A stretch of DNA of 15,307 nt, taken from the NCBI GenBank assembly GCA_018714725.1, contig DVMZ01000132.1:1-15307 (forward strand). Reading direction: 5' to 3'. This DNA comes from Candidatus Scatosoma pullistercoris (lineage in GTDB: Bacteria; Bacillota; Clostridia; Christensenellales; Borkfalkiaceae). Made by a program: the position numbers and the translations under genes. Shown here in pieces: positions 1-8,119 of the stretch. Position 1 is the first letter of the stretch, and each line of letters begins with the position of its first letter. A model generated the notes under the pieces. That model did no database searches and was not told the origin of the DNA. It saw only the letters and a program-made list of their open reading frames with translations.

Positions 1-2950
1 CCGTCTTCTCCTTCTCGTCTGCATCCGGGGTTTCCGGGGTTTCCGGGAGTTCCGCTTCTTCCGCATCCTCCTCCGGCTCGTCAAACAATACGGGGACGGA
101 ATAGTATTCCCGGGAATATTCGCGCGGAGCACACTCGTCCGCACGTTTGTCCTCACGCTCCATCATCTCGGTGGCGGAACTTTTTACGGTCAGATTGATT
201 GTTTGCGGCCAGGCATATTTCCAGGTGAATGCGCGGACGATTTCTTCCGAGAGTTTTTCATCGGGGGAGAGTACGAGCGCCTGCCGTTCCTGATAGGGCA
301 GTTCGTCGTTCTCCTCCTCCGCGATATATTTCTCCCATACGGAAAAATCCACAAATTCCGAAAAGGATTTTGCATATTTCACATCGGACATCGGGGGACG
401 GGAAGTAAAAATCAGGTGCAATCCGTATTTTGCGCGCGTCAGCGCCACATAAAACAGATTGAGTTCGTCCCGGATTTCATCCGCCTGACCGCGTTTCTCG
501 CAGAGCCGGCGGAGCAACGTGGAACTGACGGTCATGGATTCCGGACGATAACATTTTGGCGCCGGTCCGAACTCCTCGTCAAGCAGCACTTCATCGCGGT
601 CTGCGCCGTGAAAAGGAGCGCTGAGATCGTCCAGGATGACAACGGGGTATTCCAGCCCCTTGGACGCGTGCATGGTCAGCACCCGGACGGAATTTTCCCC
701 GCCGTTCTCACTGTATTCGATCCGGTTGTCCAGCGCCCGAAGCCGGTCGAGAAACGCGTGCACCGACAAAGGCTCCGGCTCCACGGTCTCCGCGATGAAA
801 CGGTGTATGCGGCGCAGGCACTCCTCTCCGTTATCCCGCGACAGAAGGCGCGCTTCCATCTGCGTTTCCGAAAGAATGCCGACCAGCAATTCCCCGGCGT
901 CTTCCACCGCCGACAGCGAGCGGAGGTTATCCAGATATTCGTAAAACCGGCGCAGTTTTTCCGCCAGTCCGTCCTGTACTTCTTCCGAATAAGCCCGGCA
1001 GCAATCGCGGAAAAAGCGCTTTTCCGGGTAGGCAATCCGTATCCGCGCAAGGTCTTCCGCGGTCAGTCCCCCCATCGCGGACATCAGCGCGGAACAGAGC
1101 GGAATGTCCTGTTGCGCATTGTCGATGAGGTCGAGAATATCGATGAGCGTTTTGACCTCCGGATAATCGCAGATATTGACCGCCGCGGCCGCAGTGACGG
1201 GAATCCCTTCCTCCGTCAGAGCGGAGATCACCTCCGTGATTCTCCCCCCTTTTTTCCGGGACAGAACGGCGATGTCCGAATATTCCACCCGCCGGAACTC
1301 GCCGCTGTCGGGATCGAAATACCGGGCGTTGCGCTCCCGCTCGATGATGCGGCGGATACAGGCGGCATAGGAAGAAGCCGCGTTCCGCTGCTTCAGCCAG
1401 TTTTTCTCCACCGAGTACACGCCCCGGGGCCCGCCCTTTTCCGACTTCTCCTTTTCCGGAAAATGAATCTGTACCCGGCCGCTGTTCACCGCATACCTGC
1501 CCCCTCTCTCCATGACGGAACCGGAAGAATAATCAATCCCGGCAGAATCCTTTTTCATCGCCAGCACGAACTGAGCATTGACCGCTTCGAGCACGGCGTC
1601 GGAACTTCGGAAATTACGGGTGAGGTACAGGGAAGAGGCGTTTGGCGCCCTTTCGTACTCCTGCTGTTTCCGCGCAAAAAACACCGACTTACTGCCGCGG
1701 AAGCCGTAAATGGACTGCTTGATGTCGCCGACGAGAAACACGTTTTCCCCGCCCACCGCGGAGAGTATTTTTTCCTGGACGGGATTCACATCCTGATATT
1801 CGTCGACAAATACATATTTATATCTCTTGCGCACTTCTTCGGCGACGGCCGGCATGGTGAGCAGCGACAGCGCCACATGTTCCAGATCGTTATAATCGAG
1901 CAACGCCCGCTCCCGTTTGAGTTCGCCGAAGCGATCGTCGAACCGGAGCAGGTATTCCGCAAGGCATTCCGCAATTTCTCCCGAGGACAGGTATGCGGCG
2001 AGTTCCTCTTCCCGCGTCCGCACCCCCGCGTTTTCCGAAAAGATGTCCCTGACTTTATCCCGGATCGCGGCAAGGCGTTCGATGTGGGAAACCATTTCCT
2101 CGCCGTCTCCTTTCTTCTTTCGTTCCTTTTGGCCGAAGGCGGGGCAGGGAAGAGCACACGCGGAAAAATAGTCGGCGGAAGCCCCCATCTCCGCAAGGGC
2201 GGAAAGGATCTCTTTCGCGTTGCGTTCGGATTTCTCCCTTCCGACGGAAGAAAAGTATTTCAGTTCCGATTCCGCCAGCGCGGCATACCAGGCGCATTTC
2301 TCTTTGAGCAGAGCAAACAGTTCTCCCGCAATCCTGTCAAACTTCTCTTCCGTGAACGGAACGGAATTTTTCAGGAACTCCCGGTAATCCGCGCGTTGGC
2401 GCAATTCCTCATAGAGATCGGACAAAACCCCGCGCAGGCGGTTGTCGCTCTTCTTGCGCCAGTACACGGACAAAAGGCGGGTGAAGCGTTCCTCCCCTTC
2501 CTCATAGGCGTTTTCAAACACTTCGTCCAGCGCTTTGCTCTTCAGTTCCGTCCCCTCGGCGTCATCCCCCGCGATCACGGAAAAGCCGCCGTCCACGCCC
2601 GCTGCAAAAAAGTGCGCGCGAATCAGCCGGGAACAAAAGGAATGAATGGTGGAAATGTCCGCCCCCGGCACTTCCGAAAGCTGTTTCCGGAGCGCGGCCC
2701 GCCGCTCCGCCGTGGCGGACGGATCGTTGATGGCGCGCACCAGTTCGCGGCGGAGTTTTTCCTTCATCTGCGCCGCGGCTTTCTTGGTGAACGTCACCGC
2801 CAGTATCTCTTTCACGTCGGTTCCGGAAATGATCAGGCGGACGATCTTCTCGATCATCACGGTGGTTTTTCCGCTCCCCGCGGATGCGGAAACGATGGTT
2901 TTCCCCGGCGCGTCGATTGCCGCCTGCTGTTCTTCGGTAAACTTATTCAT
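1..2950 (-). CDS. addA: ATP-dependent helicase/nuclease subunit A (AddA), partial, C-terminus beyond left edge
   Basis: AddA is the UvrD-like 3'-5' helicase plus nuclease subunit of the AddAB complex, which resects double-strand breaks for recombination in Firmicutes. My translation from the ATG at 2948-2950 stays open to the left edge, giving about 983 residues of a protein usually near 1,200. Superfamily 1 helicase motifs appear in order: Walker A SASAGSGKT (about residues 21-29), motif Ia TFTKKAA (about 53-59), motif II DEYQD (383-387), GDIKQSIYGFRGS soon after, TMHASKGLEYPVV (near 757) and FYVALTRAK (near 827). The C-terminal RecB-like nuclease domain lies outside the window, so its integrity cannot be judged. 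The start is supported by GGAGG six bases upstream, inside the end of addB; the two genes overlap by 8 bases, which implies translational coupling. Seen: motifs and overlap. Known: family role. Very confident in identity. Confidence 0.96.
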   Translation of the reverse strand, partial: MNKFTEEQQAAIDAPGKTIVSASAGSGKTTVMIEKIVRLIISGTDVKEILAVTFTKKAAAQMKEKLRRELVRAINDPSATAERRAALRKQLSEVPGADISTIHSFCSRLIRAHFFAAGVDGGFSVIAGDDAEGTELKSKALDEVFENAYEEGEERFTRLLSVYWRKKSDNRLRGVLSDLYEELRQRADYREFLKNSVPFTEEKFDRIAGELFALLKEKCAWYAALAESELKYFSSVGREKSERNAKEILSALAEMGASADYFSACALPCPAFGQKERKKKGDGEEMVSHIERLAAIRDKVRDIFSENAGVRTREEELAAYLSSGEIAECLAEYLLRFDDRFGELKRERALLDYNDLEHVALSLLTMPAVAEEVRKRYKYVFVDEYQDVNPVQEKILSAVGGENVFLVGDIKQSIYGFRGSKSVFFARKQQEYERAPNASSLYLTRNFRSSDAVLEAVNAQFVLAMKKDSAGIDYSSGSVMERGGRYAVNSGRVQIHFPEKEKSEKGGPRGVYSVEKNWLKQRNAASSYAACIRRIIERERNARYFDPDSGEFRRVEYSDIAVLSRKKGGRITEVISALTEEGIPVTAAAAVNICDYPEVKTLIDILDLIDNAQQDIPLCSALMSAMGGLTAEDLARIRIAYPEKRFFRDCCRAYSEEVQDGLAEKLRRFYEYLDNLRSLSAVEDAGELLVGILSETQMEARLLSRDNGEECLRRIHRFIAETVEPEPLSVHAFLDRLRALDNRIEYSENGGENSVRVLTMHASKGLEYPVVILDDLSAPFHGADRDEVLLDEEFGPAPKCYRPESMTVSSTLLRRLCEKRGQADEIRDELNLFYVALTRAKYGLHLIFTSRPPMSDVKYAKSFSEFVDFSVWEKYIAEEENDELPYQERQALVLSPDEKLSEEIVRAFTWKYAWPQTINLTVKSSATEMMEREDKRADECAPREYSREYYSVPVLFDEPEEDAEEAELPETPETPDADEKEKT

Positions 2951-5900
2951 CGCTTTCCTCCGTCCTTTCCTTGTCGGAAGCCTCCCCGGCCTCCGTGCCC
3001 TCCTTCTTCCGCCGTGCGATTTCCGCGATCGCGCGGGGGGTGATCCGCTCTTCCACCCGCTCCTGTGCCAGATCGTAATTAAACCCGCACATGCCGCCGT
3101 AACGGCAATAGGCGCACTGCCCTTTATACGGCGACGGAGCGATAAATCCGCCTTTCAGCTCCCGGGCGCCCTGCTCCGCTTCATAAATCGCATAGTCGAG
3201 GAAATACCCGAAAGTTTCCTCGTCCATCACTTTTTCCAGCCTGGAATTGTCACCCAGCCGGGCGTCGAAAAATTCGCTCTTCTTGTCCGCGGTGAGCGTT
3301 TTATCCCCCGCGAGCAATGCGTCCGCGTCGCCGTTCAGAAAGCCGCGCATGCGGAATTTGCCCTCTTCTTCCGCCGAGTAGGAAAGGGACGCGGGGAAAT
3401 AGAACACCCCGGCCGGAACCCTCTCCCCGCGCACGGCGGACATATACAGTTCCAGCTGCAATCTCCGGCCCGTGTAATAAGAAACCGGCGCGTCGTCAAT
3501 CGTTCCCGTCTTATAATCGATGATGCGGATATAGCGGTCGGTGCCGTCCACCCGGTCGATTTTTCCGCGGAAAAAGGGAGTGTGCACCGATTTTTCCGTC
3601 TCTTCCACGCGGAACTGCGAGCCCCTGATCTGGCGGTACACCGCCGCCGCTACTTCCACTCCCTCCCGGAGCAGACTGCGCGAGGAATAATTTCCGGAAG
3701 CGGTGTCCGACTGCGCCGCATACAGCGGTTTTTTCAGAATTTCGCTTCCGGTCTCCCGGGCGTAAACGCGCGCTTCCTCTTCCGAAGAAAACGCCCCCAG
3801 CTTTCCCGCCGTGGTCTGAAGCAGTTCATGCACGAAATTTCCCGAATCCGTCGCCATGACGACCGTCTCTTCCCGCTCTTTCAGCTTTAATCCGTTTGTC
3901 CCGAAATTGCAGAAAGGGCAGCCGAAGTAGCTTTCCAGCAAAGTCGGGGAAATTCTCCCCTCCCGGAAGAACAGCTGATCTCCGCAGTCAATGCGTACCT
4001 GCCCCTCGCATTTTTCCATATAGTCGTCTTTCTCGCGTACGCTGAGGCGCTCCAGCGCGGCATAGAGGGAGGAATATTCCCGCCGCGTATCCTCTTTGTG
4101 CCGCTCAAACGCTCCCTTTTTCAGGAGCAGTTCTCGGATTGCGGGCAAAAGCGCGCTGCAACGGTAACAGAAATCCTCTTCGGGGAGCGATTTTTCCGCC
4201 TGCAATTTGAGTCCCTTCCGATCGCAGAACAACCCGTCCACATAGCGGAAAATTTCGCTGAGCGCAGGTTCCGAGCCGTCCGCCGCCAACGGATAGGAAA
4301 GATACAGCGCGTCCGTAAAAGTGCAGAGATTGAGGCAGACGTTTTCCCGGCTTCTCAGATTCACCTCGGCAATCGTCGGTTCCAGCATGGTTTTCACCTC
4401 GGCCAGCCGTTCGATTTCCCGATCGGAGACCAAAGCCGTGTCGTCGGCGGTCCTCGGTACCTCGTCCGTCATTCCCGCCGCAAACAACACGCGGACTTTT
4501 TCGATCCGGCTGTCTGCGATGTCCCCGACGAACACCGCGTCAGCCTTCAGCGGAATCAGCGAAATATCCGTCGCGTCCAGCCCGTCGGACAAAATCGCCT
4601 CAAATTCCGCCGCCGTCATTTCCCGCTCCGCCGTCAGCAGTTCCGCTTCCGAAAGCACCCGTTCCAACGCACCCGAAATCTGAGAGAGATAGCTTTTCAA
4701 AACGACGTCCCCCACCCGTCCTTCCAGCTCTGAAAGTTTGCTCTCCGCATCGAAATCGGCGAGAATTTTTCTGACGGCACGGCAGTAGTCGCTCCCCTGC
4801 CCCTTTCTGGCGATTTCTTTCGTCGCCGAAAGCAAACGCTCGCGGCAGGCGACGAGCGCCTCGCGGTCGTAGCCGGATACCAGGTCGCCGGAGCGGATTT
4901 CCCGTTTGGCGCCGCCGCGGTAATTGGCAAATTTCAGGAGATAGTTGCGGTACTCGTCGCTCTCCCCGAAAAAGATATTGGAGGCGAGCGCCTGCACGGA
5001 CGACGGGGAAAAGCCCTCGCGCACCACCTCGAAACAGGAGAGCAGAAAACGCCCCAGCGGGTGGCGTTTGAGGGACTTCTTTTCGTCGCGGAAAAAAGGA
5101 ATCCCGTATTCGTCAAACGCCTTTTTCACCGGCAGGGAATACGCGGAAAGATCGGGGACGAGCACGGCTATGTCGCGATAGCGCAACCCCGAAGCCAACA
5201 GTTTACGGATCCCGGCGGCGATGTATTCCGCTTCTCCGCTTTTGTCCTTGGCTTCAAAGAGATGAACGGCTTCCGTCTTTGTCCGGTTCCCCGTCAGTTT
5301 TTCCGGCTCGAACAGCCCCGAACGCAGGATTTCCGCCTCGCCGCCCAGCGGCAAACCGAGGTTGCGCACCTGCGCTTTTCCGCACGTTTCCGCCGCGCGC
5401 AGAAACGTGTGCATGGCGCGGTTGGTATAAATCGCTTCTTTTCCCGCGCAGAAAATCCCGATGGTGTTCGCGGCGGTCTCCGCCGCCGCGCGTACCGCTT
5501 CCGCCGCCTGCGCCGTCAGGGAATTATAACAGAGGAAAAAGATGTTGACGCCTTTCAGCGCTTTGTCCGAACGGATGCGATCGGGCAGCAGAGACAGATA
5601 CCGGCTTTCGTCCACAAAGCCGTTTTCGCGCAGGAAAGAGAGATATTCCCCGTAAACGGCCGCCAGGTCAGAGAGCTTGTCTTTGAGAAGTTCCTCCGGC
5701 AGAAGTTCCAGGCTCTCGCGTAAGGTGTCTTCCGTGATCTCGGACGCCGCCATCTGCGCGATCGTCTCATACACGCTCTTCGCTTCGTTGGCTATTCCCG
5801 CCGCCGAAGTAAAACATCTCAGCTGTTTTTTTCGCTGCAACGCCGCCATGATTCCGCCGACCGCCATCACCGAGCCTTGCTTGGAGAGAATCCGGCGATC

Positions 5901-6104
5901 GGTTTTGAGAAACCGCGCGAACGTCGTGACGGAAGAGAAAAAAGTGCCTCCCGTCTTTCTGACAAGCGCTTTTTCCGCGATCAGGGTGAGTCTGTCCTCA
6001 CAGAAAATGAGATTCCTGCCGCCCGTCTTTTCATAGGCGGCGGCATACTCTGCCATGATCTCCATACATTCGGATAAGGTATAAGCGTTCAGGACGGTCG
6101 TCAT
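2943..6104 (-). CDS. addB: ATP-dependent nuclease subunit B (AddB)
   Basis: AddB (1,053 residues) partners AddA in break resection; in Bacillus AddB supplies the second nuclease and the Chi-recognition surface. The C-terminal nuclease is clear: GKIDRVD with D850, IIDYKTG with D863 and K865, and LQLELYM (about 882-888) fit the PD-(D/E)xK RecB-type core. Four cysteines match the AddB iron-sulfur staple: C729 in SYFGCPF, then C997, C1000 and C1006 (CxxC-x5-C). The family's N-terminal nucleotide-binding signature GxxGxGK is not present in the first 60 residues, although the fold-typical VLVPDLSAYSLPV segment occurs later. The ATG at 6102-6104 has GGAG five bases upstream. It is the first gene of an addB-addA operon with its own promoter at about 6164-6172. 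Identity is secure from the iron-sulfur and nuclease motifs and from the addA neighbour. Confidence 0.95.
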   Translation of the reverse strand: MTTVLNAYTLSECMEIMAEYAAAYEKTGGRNLIFCEDRLTLIAEKALVRKTGGTFFSSVTTFARFLKTDRRILSKQGSVMAVGGIMAALQRKKQLRCFTSAAGIANEAKSVYETIAQMAASEITEDTLRESLELLPEELLKDKLSDLAAVYGEYLSFLRENGFVDESRYLSLLPDRIRSDKALKGVNIFFLCYNSLTAQAAEAVRAAAETAANTIGIFCAGKEAIYTNRAMHTFLRAAETCGKAQVRNLGLPLGGEAEILRSGLFEPEKLTGNRTKTEAVHLFEAKDKSGEAEYIAAGIRKLLASGLRYRDIAVLVPDLSAYSLPVKKAFDEYGIPFFRDEKKSLKRHPLGRFLLSCFEVVREGFSPSSVQALASNIFFGESDEYRNYLLKFANYRGGAKREIRSGDLVSGYDREALVACRERLLSATKEIARKGQGSDYCRAVRKILADFDAESKLSELEGRVGDVVLKSYLSQISGALERVLSEAELLTAEREMTAAEFEAILSDGLDATDISLIPLKADAVFVGDIADSRIEKVRVLFAAGMTDEVPRTADDTALVSDREIERLAEVKTMLEPTIAEVNLRSRENVCLNLCTFTDALYLSYPLAADGSEPALSEIFRYVDGLFCDRKGLKLQAEKSLPEEDFCYRCSALLPAIRELLLKKGAFERHKEDTRREYSSLYAALERLSVREKDDYMEKCEGQVRIDCGDQLFFREGRISPTLLESYFGCPFCNFGTNGLKLKEREETVVMATDSGNFVHELLQTTAGKLGAFSSEEEARVYARETGSEILKKPLYAAQSDTASGNYSSRSLLREGVEVAAAVYRQIRGSQFRVEETEKSVHTPFFRGKIDRVDGTDRYIRIIDYKTGTIDDAPVSYYTGRRLQLELYMSAVRGERVPAGVFYFPASLSYSAEEEGKFRMRGFLNGDADALLAGDKTLTADKKSEFFDARLGDNSRLEKVMDEETFGYFLDYAIYEAEQGARELKGGFIAPSPYKGQCAYCRYGGMCGFNYDLAQERVEERITPRAIAEIARRKKEGTEAGEASDKERTEESDE

Positions 6105-6115
6105 AAAGTCTCCCC

Positions 6116-6153
6116 GCGCCGGATTCCGGCGCCCGCCCGATCGATCGGGGCGG
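6116..6153 (-). promoter_or_regulatory. Two tandem hairpins in the addB leader
   Basis: The predicted addB leader (about 53 nt) is almost entirely foldable. Next to the ribosome binding site is a perfect 7-bp GC stem GCGCCGG with a 3-base loop (6116-6132). Upstream is a second near-palindrome (6133-6153) built on GATCGATC flanked by CCGCCC and GGGCGG with one bulged base. The proximal stem stops one base before the GGGGAG ribosome binding site. A role in translation control or mRNA stability is an inference. Confidence 0.5.
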
Positions 6154-6163
6154 TCTTTTCCCT

Positions 6164-6192
6164 ATTATAGCACATCCCGCGGCAAAATTTCA
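6164..6192 (-). promoter_or_regulatory. Promoter of addBA (extended -10)
   Basis: Reading the minus strand, TGC-TATAAT (6172 down to 6164) is a perfect -10 hexamer with the TGn extension. No good -35 is found at 17 bases (TGAAAT at 6192-6187 is poor), which is typical of extended -10 promoters. Transcription would start near 6157, about 53 bases before the addB ATG. It is divergent from the promoter at 6234-6262. Confidence 0.65.
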
Positions 6193-6233
6193 GCTTTTTT
6201 TCACAATAAATTTCCCCAAATCCCGATTTTATT

Positions 6234-6262
6234 TTTACAAACGGAAAAATATGTGGTATAAT
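6234..6262 (+). promoter_or_regulatory. Strong sigma-A-type promoter of the lipoprotein gene
   Basis: TTTACA (6234-6239), a 17-base spacer and TATAAT (6257-6262) preceded by TGG (an extended -10) make a near-consensus housekeeping promoter. The predicted start point is near 6269, leaving a leader of about 55 nt. This position rules out the ATG at 6261, which lies inside the -10 element. Confidence 0.8.
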
Positions 6263-6285
6263 GATAGGGATTTCAATCGGAAAAC

Positions 6286-6311
6286 ACGGAGGCGGCCGTT
6301 TGCGTCTCCGT
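6286..6311 (+). promoter_or_regulatory. Leader hairpin overlapping an alternative ribosome binding site and TTG start
   Basis: ACGGAGGCG (6286-6294) pairs with CGTCTCCGT (6303-6311), with one G-U pair and an 8-base loop. The left arm contains GGAGG (6288-6292), seven bases before an in-frame TTG (6300-6302). The right arm ends one base before the GGAG (6313-6316) that serves the ATG at 6324. Folding would hide the first site and leave the second exposed. The function is inferred only. Confidence 0.45.
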
Positions 6312-6323
6312 CGGAGCGACAAA

Positions 6324-7298
6324 ATGAAAAAAAGACAATTGACAACCGCGATCTGCGCCCTTCTGGGCTCGGCTTTTCTCCTCTCTTCCTGCAGCGGCGG
6401 ATCTTCCACGAGCTTTTCCTCGAACTGGTGCGCCAACACCGCCATCAACACCGTCGTCGAAGGTACCAGCGAAACGCTCACTTACGACGTGGCGCTCGAT
6501 CCCGACAGCGCCGGAAACGACGCTTATTCCGTGCACTATTCAAACGGTACCTACACCACCTCTCTCTCCGCCGAGCAGAAAAACGGCGAACTCCTTTATC
6601 GCTACCATACCGAGCTGAACATCTCGGTACAGTACCTGTTCGACGGACAGTATTCGGAAATCAAGGCGGATAAAGTGATCACGACGGTCTATTTCATGAG
6701 CACAAAAGTCGGCCTGCAACCCGTTTCGTCCAGCAAGGAAGTGGAAAGCCGTTCTCCGGCGGTCCTCACTCCGACCTCCCTGGAAACCTGCTACACCGAT
6801 TATCATTTCACCGTTGAAACCGAATATCAGGATAATTGCACCAAGGGGACCTGTGTATATACCGATCTGACCAAAGAAGAAGCGGCCGAAACTTCGTCGG
6901 ACTTTTCCATCGGCGACGATTACAGCTATATCGACAACGAACAACTGCTGTTTGCCGTGCGCTGTATGTCCCTTTCCTCCTCGCAGCAGATACAATCGTA
7001 CAACGCCTCCATCAACGGCGTTCAGACGGTGCGGATCTCCGCTTCGGATTTGAAATCGGACGAATTCGAGTTCGCCATCAACGGCACGAATTCCAAACGG
7101 GCAATCGAGTATTATCCCGCCTCCGTCGTCATCTCGGCTTCCAATCCCGGCGCCACCCAAACCGCCTGGATCGCAAAGACGACCAGCGCCACCAACAATG
7201 TCAACCGCAATGTCATGCTTCGGCTTCAGACCCCGATTTCTTACAATCTGGGGACGCTGGTATATACGCTGAAATCCGCAAATTTCACGGCGGCCTGA
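6324..7298 (+). CDS. Predicted secreted lipoprotein of unknown function
   Basis: The product is 324 residues from the ATG at 6324. The N-terminus MKKRQLTTAICALLGSAF followed by LLSSC is a lipoprotein signal peptide: a basic start, a hydrophobic core and a lipobox with the lipidated cysteine at residue 23. The mature protein begins SGGSSTSFSS, a typical flexible linker, and the rest is rich in Ser, Thr, Tyr and alternating hydrophobic residues, suggesting a beta-rich extracytoplasmic domain. I recognise no family and no catalytic motif. The ATG has GGAG seven bases upstream. An in-frame TTG at 6300 with a better GGAGG could add eight residues (LRLRRSDK) and still leave a workable signal peptide. 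The gene is monocistronic: strong promoter in front, strong terminator at 7325-7353 behind. It is the only plus-strand gene in the window. Lipoprotein assignment is confident; function is unknown. Confidence 0.85.
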   Translation: MKKRQLTTAICALLGSAFLLSSCSGGSSTSFSSNWCANTAINTVVEGTSETLTYDVALDPDSAGNDAYSVHYSNGTYTTSLSAEQKNGELLYRYHTELNISVQYLFDGQYSEIKADKVITTVYFMSTKVGLQPVSSSKEVESRSPAVLTPTSLETCYTDYHFTVETEYQDNCTKGTCVYTDLTKEEAAETSSDFSIGDDYSYIDNEQLLFAVRCMSLSSSQQIQSYNASINGVQTVRISASDLKSDEFEFAINGTNSKRAIEYYPASVVISASNPGATQTAWIAKTTSATNNVNRNVMLRLQTPISYNLGTLVYTLKSANFTAA

Positions 7299-7324
7299 CG
7301 ACGAGCCGTCGGCTTCCCGAGCCT

Positions 7325-7353
7325 CCGTGCGGTCGGCGACCGCACGGTTTTTT
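7325..7353 (+). terminator. Rho-independent terminator of the lipoprotein gene
   Basis: CCGTGCGGTC (7325-7334) and GACCGCACGG (7338-7347) form a perfect 10-bp GC-rich stem with a 3-base loop, followed by six T residues (7348-7353). It lies 26 bases after the stop codon. Confidence 0.93.
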
Positions 7354-7364
7354 CTACGAACCCG

Positions 7365-7396
7365 AAAATCCGGAAATTCAAAAATCCGGAAATTCA
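7365..7396. repeat. Perfect 16-base tandem direct repeat (two copies)
   Basis: The unit AAAATCCGGAAATTCA occurs at 7365-7380 and again at 7381-7396 with no mismatch and no gap. Each unit carries a TCCGGA palindrome. It sits between the lipoprotein terminator and the 18-bp hairpin at 7399-7437. No function is assigned. Confidence 0.85.
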
Positions 7397-7398
7397 AA

Positions 7399-7437
7399 CC
7401 CCCCGCCGCGCTTTTTTGGAAAAAGCGCGGCGGGGGG
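7399..7437 (-). terminator. 18-bp perfect hairpin, probable terminator of the tilS-hpt-tetR operon
   Basis: The arms at 7399-7416 and 7420-7437 pair perfectly over 18 bp (six C-G pairs, then GCCGCGC, then five T-A pairs) around a 3-base loop. On the minus strand the stem is followed by TTTGAATTT, a weak U-tract, about 70 bases after the tetR stop. On the plus strand no T-run follows. It is best read as a terminator for the minus-strand operon; its size also permits a repeat-element origin. Confidence 0.65.
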
Positions 7438-7505
7438 CTCTTCAACCTGTTTTCAATACCCTGCAGGATCCGACGTCTGAAATGTGCGCCGCAGACGCCC
7501 GGCAT

Positions 7506-8081
7506 TTATTGCGCCTCGGAAAACTCCGGCAAAGACGCCCCTGCCTCTTCCGAAACAATCCCCTTCATGAACCCGCAGCAAATTTTTGCCATTTCGGCGG
7601 GCGATTCCCGGTTTTCCCCGCTCAGCCAGCCGACAAACACATTATACATGCCGCCCGACAGAAAAAACAGACGATAGGACGCCTCGGCCGATTCGTCCTT
7701 TTGCAGATGCGGAAACGCAGAACGGTTGAGACATTCGAGGATGAGATTGCCCTGTCCCGCATCGATGATCGTTTTGAGCGCAGAAGCATAGCGATCGGCA
7801 TAATCGAACAATGCCAGCCAGAACCGATACCAGTCGCCGTTGCGCCGGTTTTCGTGACAAACGGGATTGACGCTGCGGATAATATAATCCACCAGACTGA
7901 CCAGCACATCCGATTTTGTCTTGAAATGCCGATAATAAGTCATGCGGGAAACCCCCGCTTCCCTTACGATATCCGTGACTTTAATCGCCTCATAAGGCAT
8001 TCTGCGCATCAGGCGCAGCAAACCCGTGACGATATAATTCCTGAACTCCGCCCCGCCGTCGGTCTTTTCCTTTCCGGCCAC
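7506..8081 (-). CDS. TetR/AcrR-family transcriptional regulator
   Basis: The product is 191 residues. The N-terminal helix-turn-helix is typical of TetR: PYEAIKVTDIVREAGVSRMT then YYRHFKTKSDVL (about residues 29-60). The C-terminal ligand domain (about 80-180) is less conserved and does not reveal a ligand; its pattern of short helices resembles the broad class of clostridial TetR proteins of about 190 residues. The start is GTG (8079-8081) with AGGAGG eight bases upstream. It lies 38 bases after hpt on the same strand, too little for a clear separate promoter, so it is probably the last gene of tilS-hpt-tetR. No operator-like dyad was seen in that 38-base gap, so autoregulation is not evident. 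The target genes are unknown. Family assignment is confident. Confidence 0.9.
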   Translation of the reverse strand: MAGKEKTDGGAEFRNYIVTGLLRLMRRMPYEAIKVTDIVREAGVSRMTYYRHFKTKSDVLVSLVDYIIRSVNPVCHENRRNGDWYRFWLALFDYADRYASALKTIIDAGQGNLILECLNRSAFPHLQKDESAEASYRLFFLSGGMYNVFVGWLSGENRESPAEMAKICCGFMKGIVSEEAGASLPEFSEAQ

Positions 8082-8119
8082 AACCGTCCCCTCCTGTTTC
8101 CGGGCTATGTCCTCCGCCC

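Noticed and set aside
203..3043. A 946-codon open frame on the plus strand opposite addA
   Set aside because: Its sequence is rich in Arg, His, Phe and Pro with no recognisable domain, as expected from the antisense of a G+C-rich coding region; the minus strand has full AddA motifs throughout.
2646..3890. A 414-codon plus-strand open frame across the addA/addB junction
   Set aside because: It is antisense to the clearly coding 3' end of addB and 5' end of addA, and its product has no coherent domain.
6261..6323. An ATG at 6261 as start of the lipoprotein gene
   Set aside because: It lies inside the -10 hexamer, so it is not transcribed.
6540..7505. A 321-codon minus-strand open frame opposite the lipoprotein gene
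   Set aside because: The plus strand has a signal peptide, ribosome binding site, promoter and terminator; the minus frame is Gly/Arg-rich, starts at no visible ribosome binding site and runs through both hairpins.
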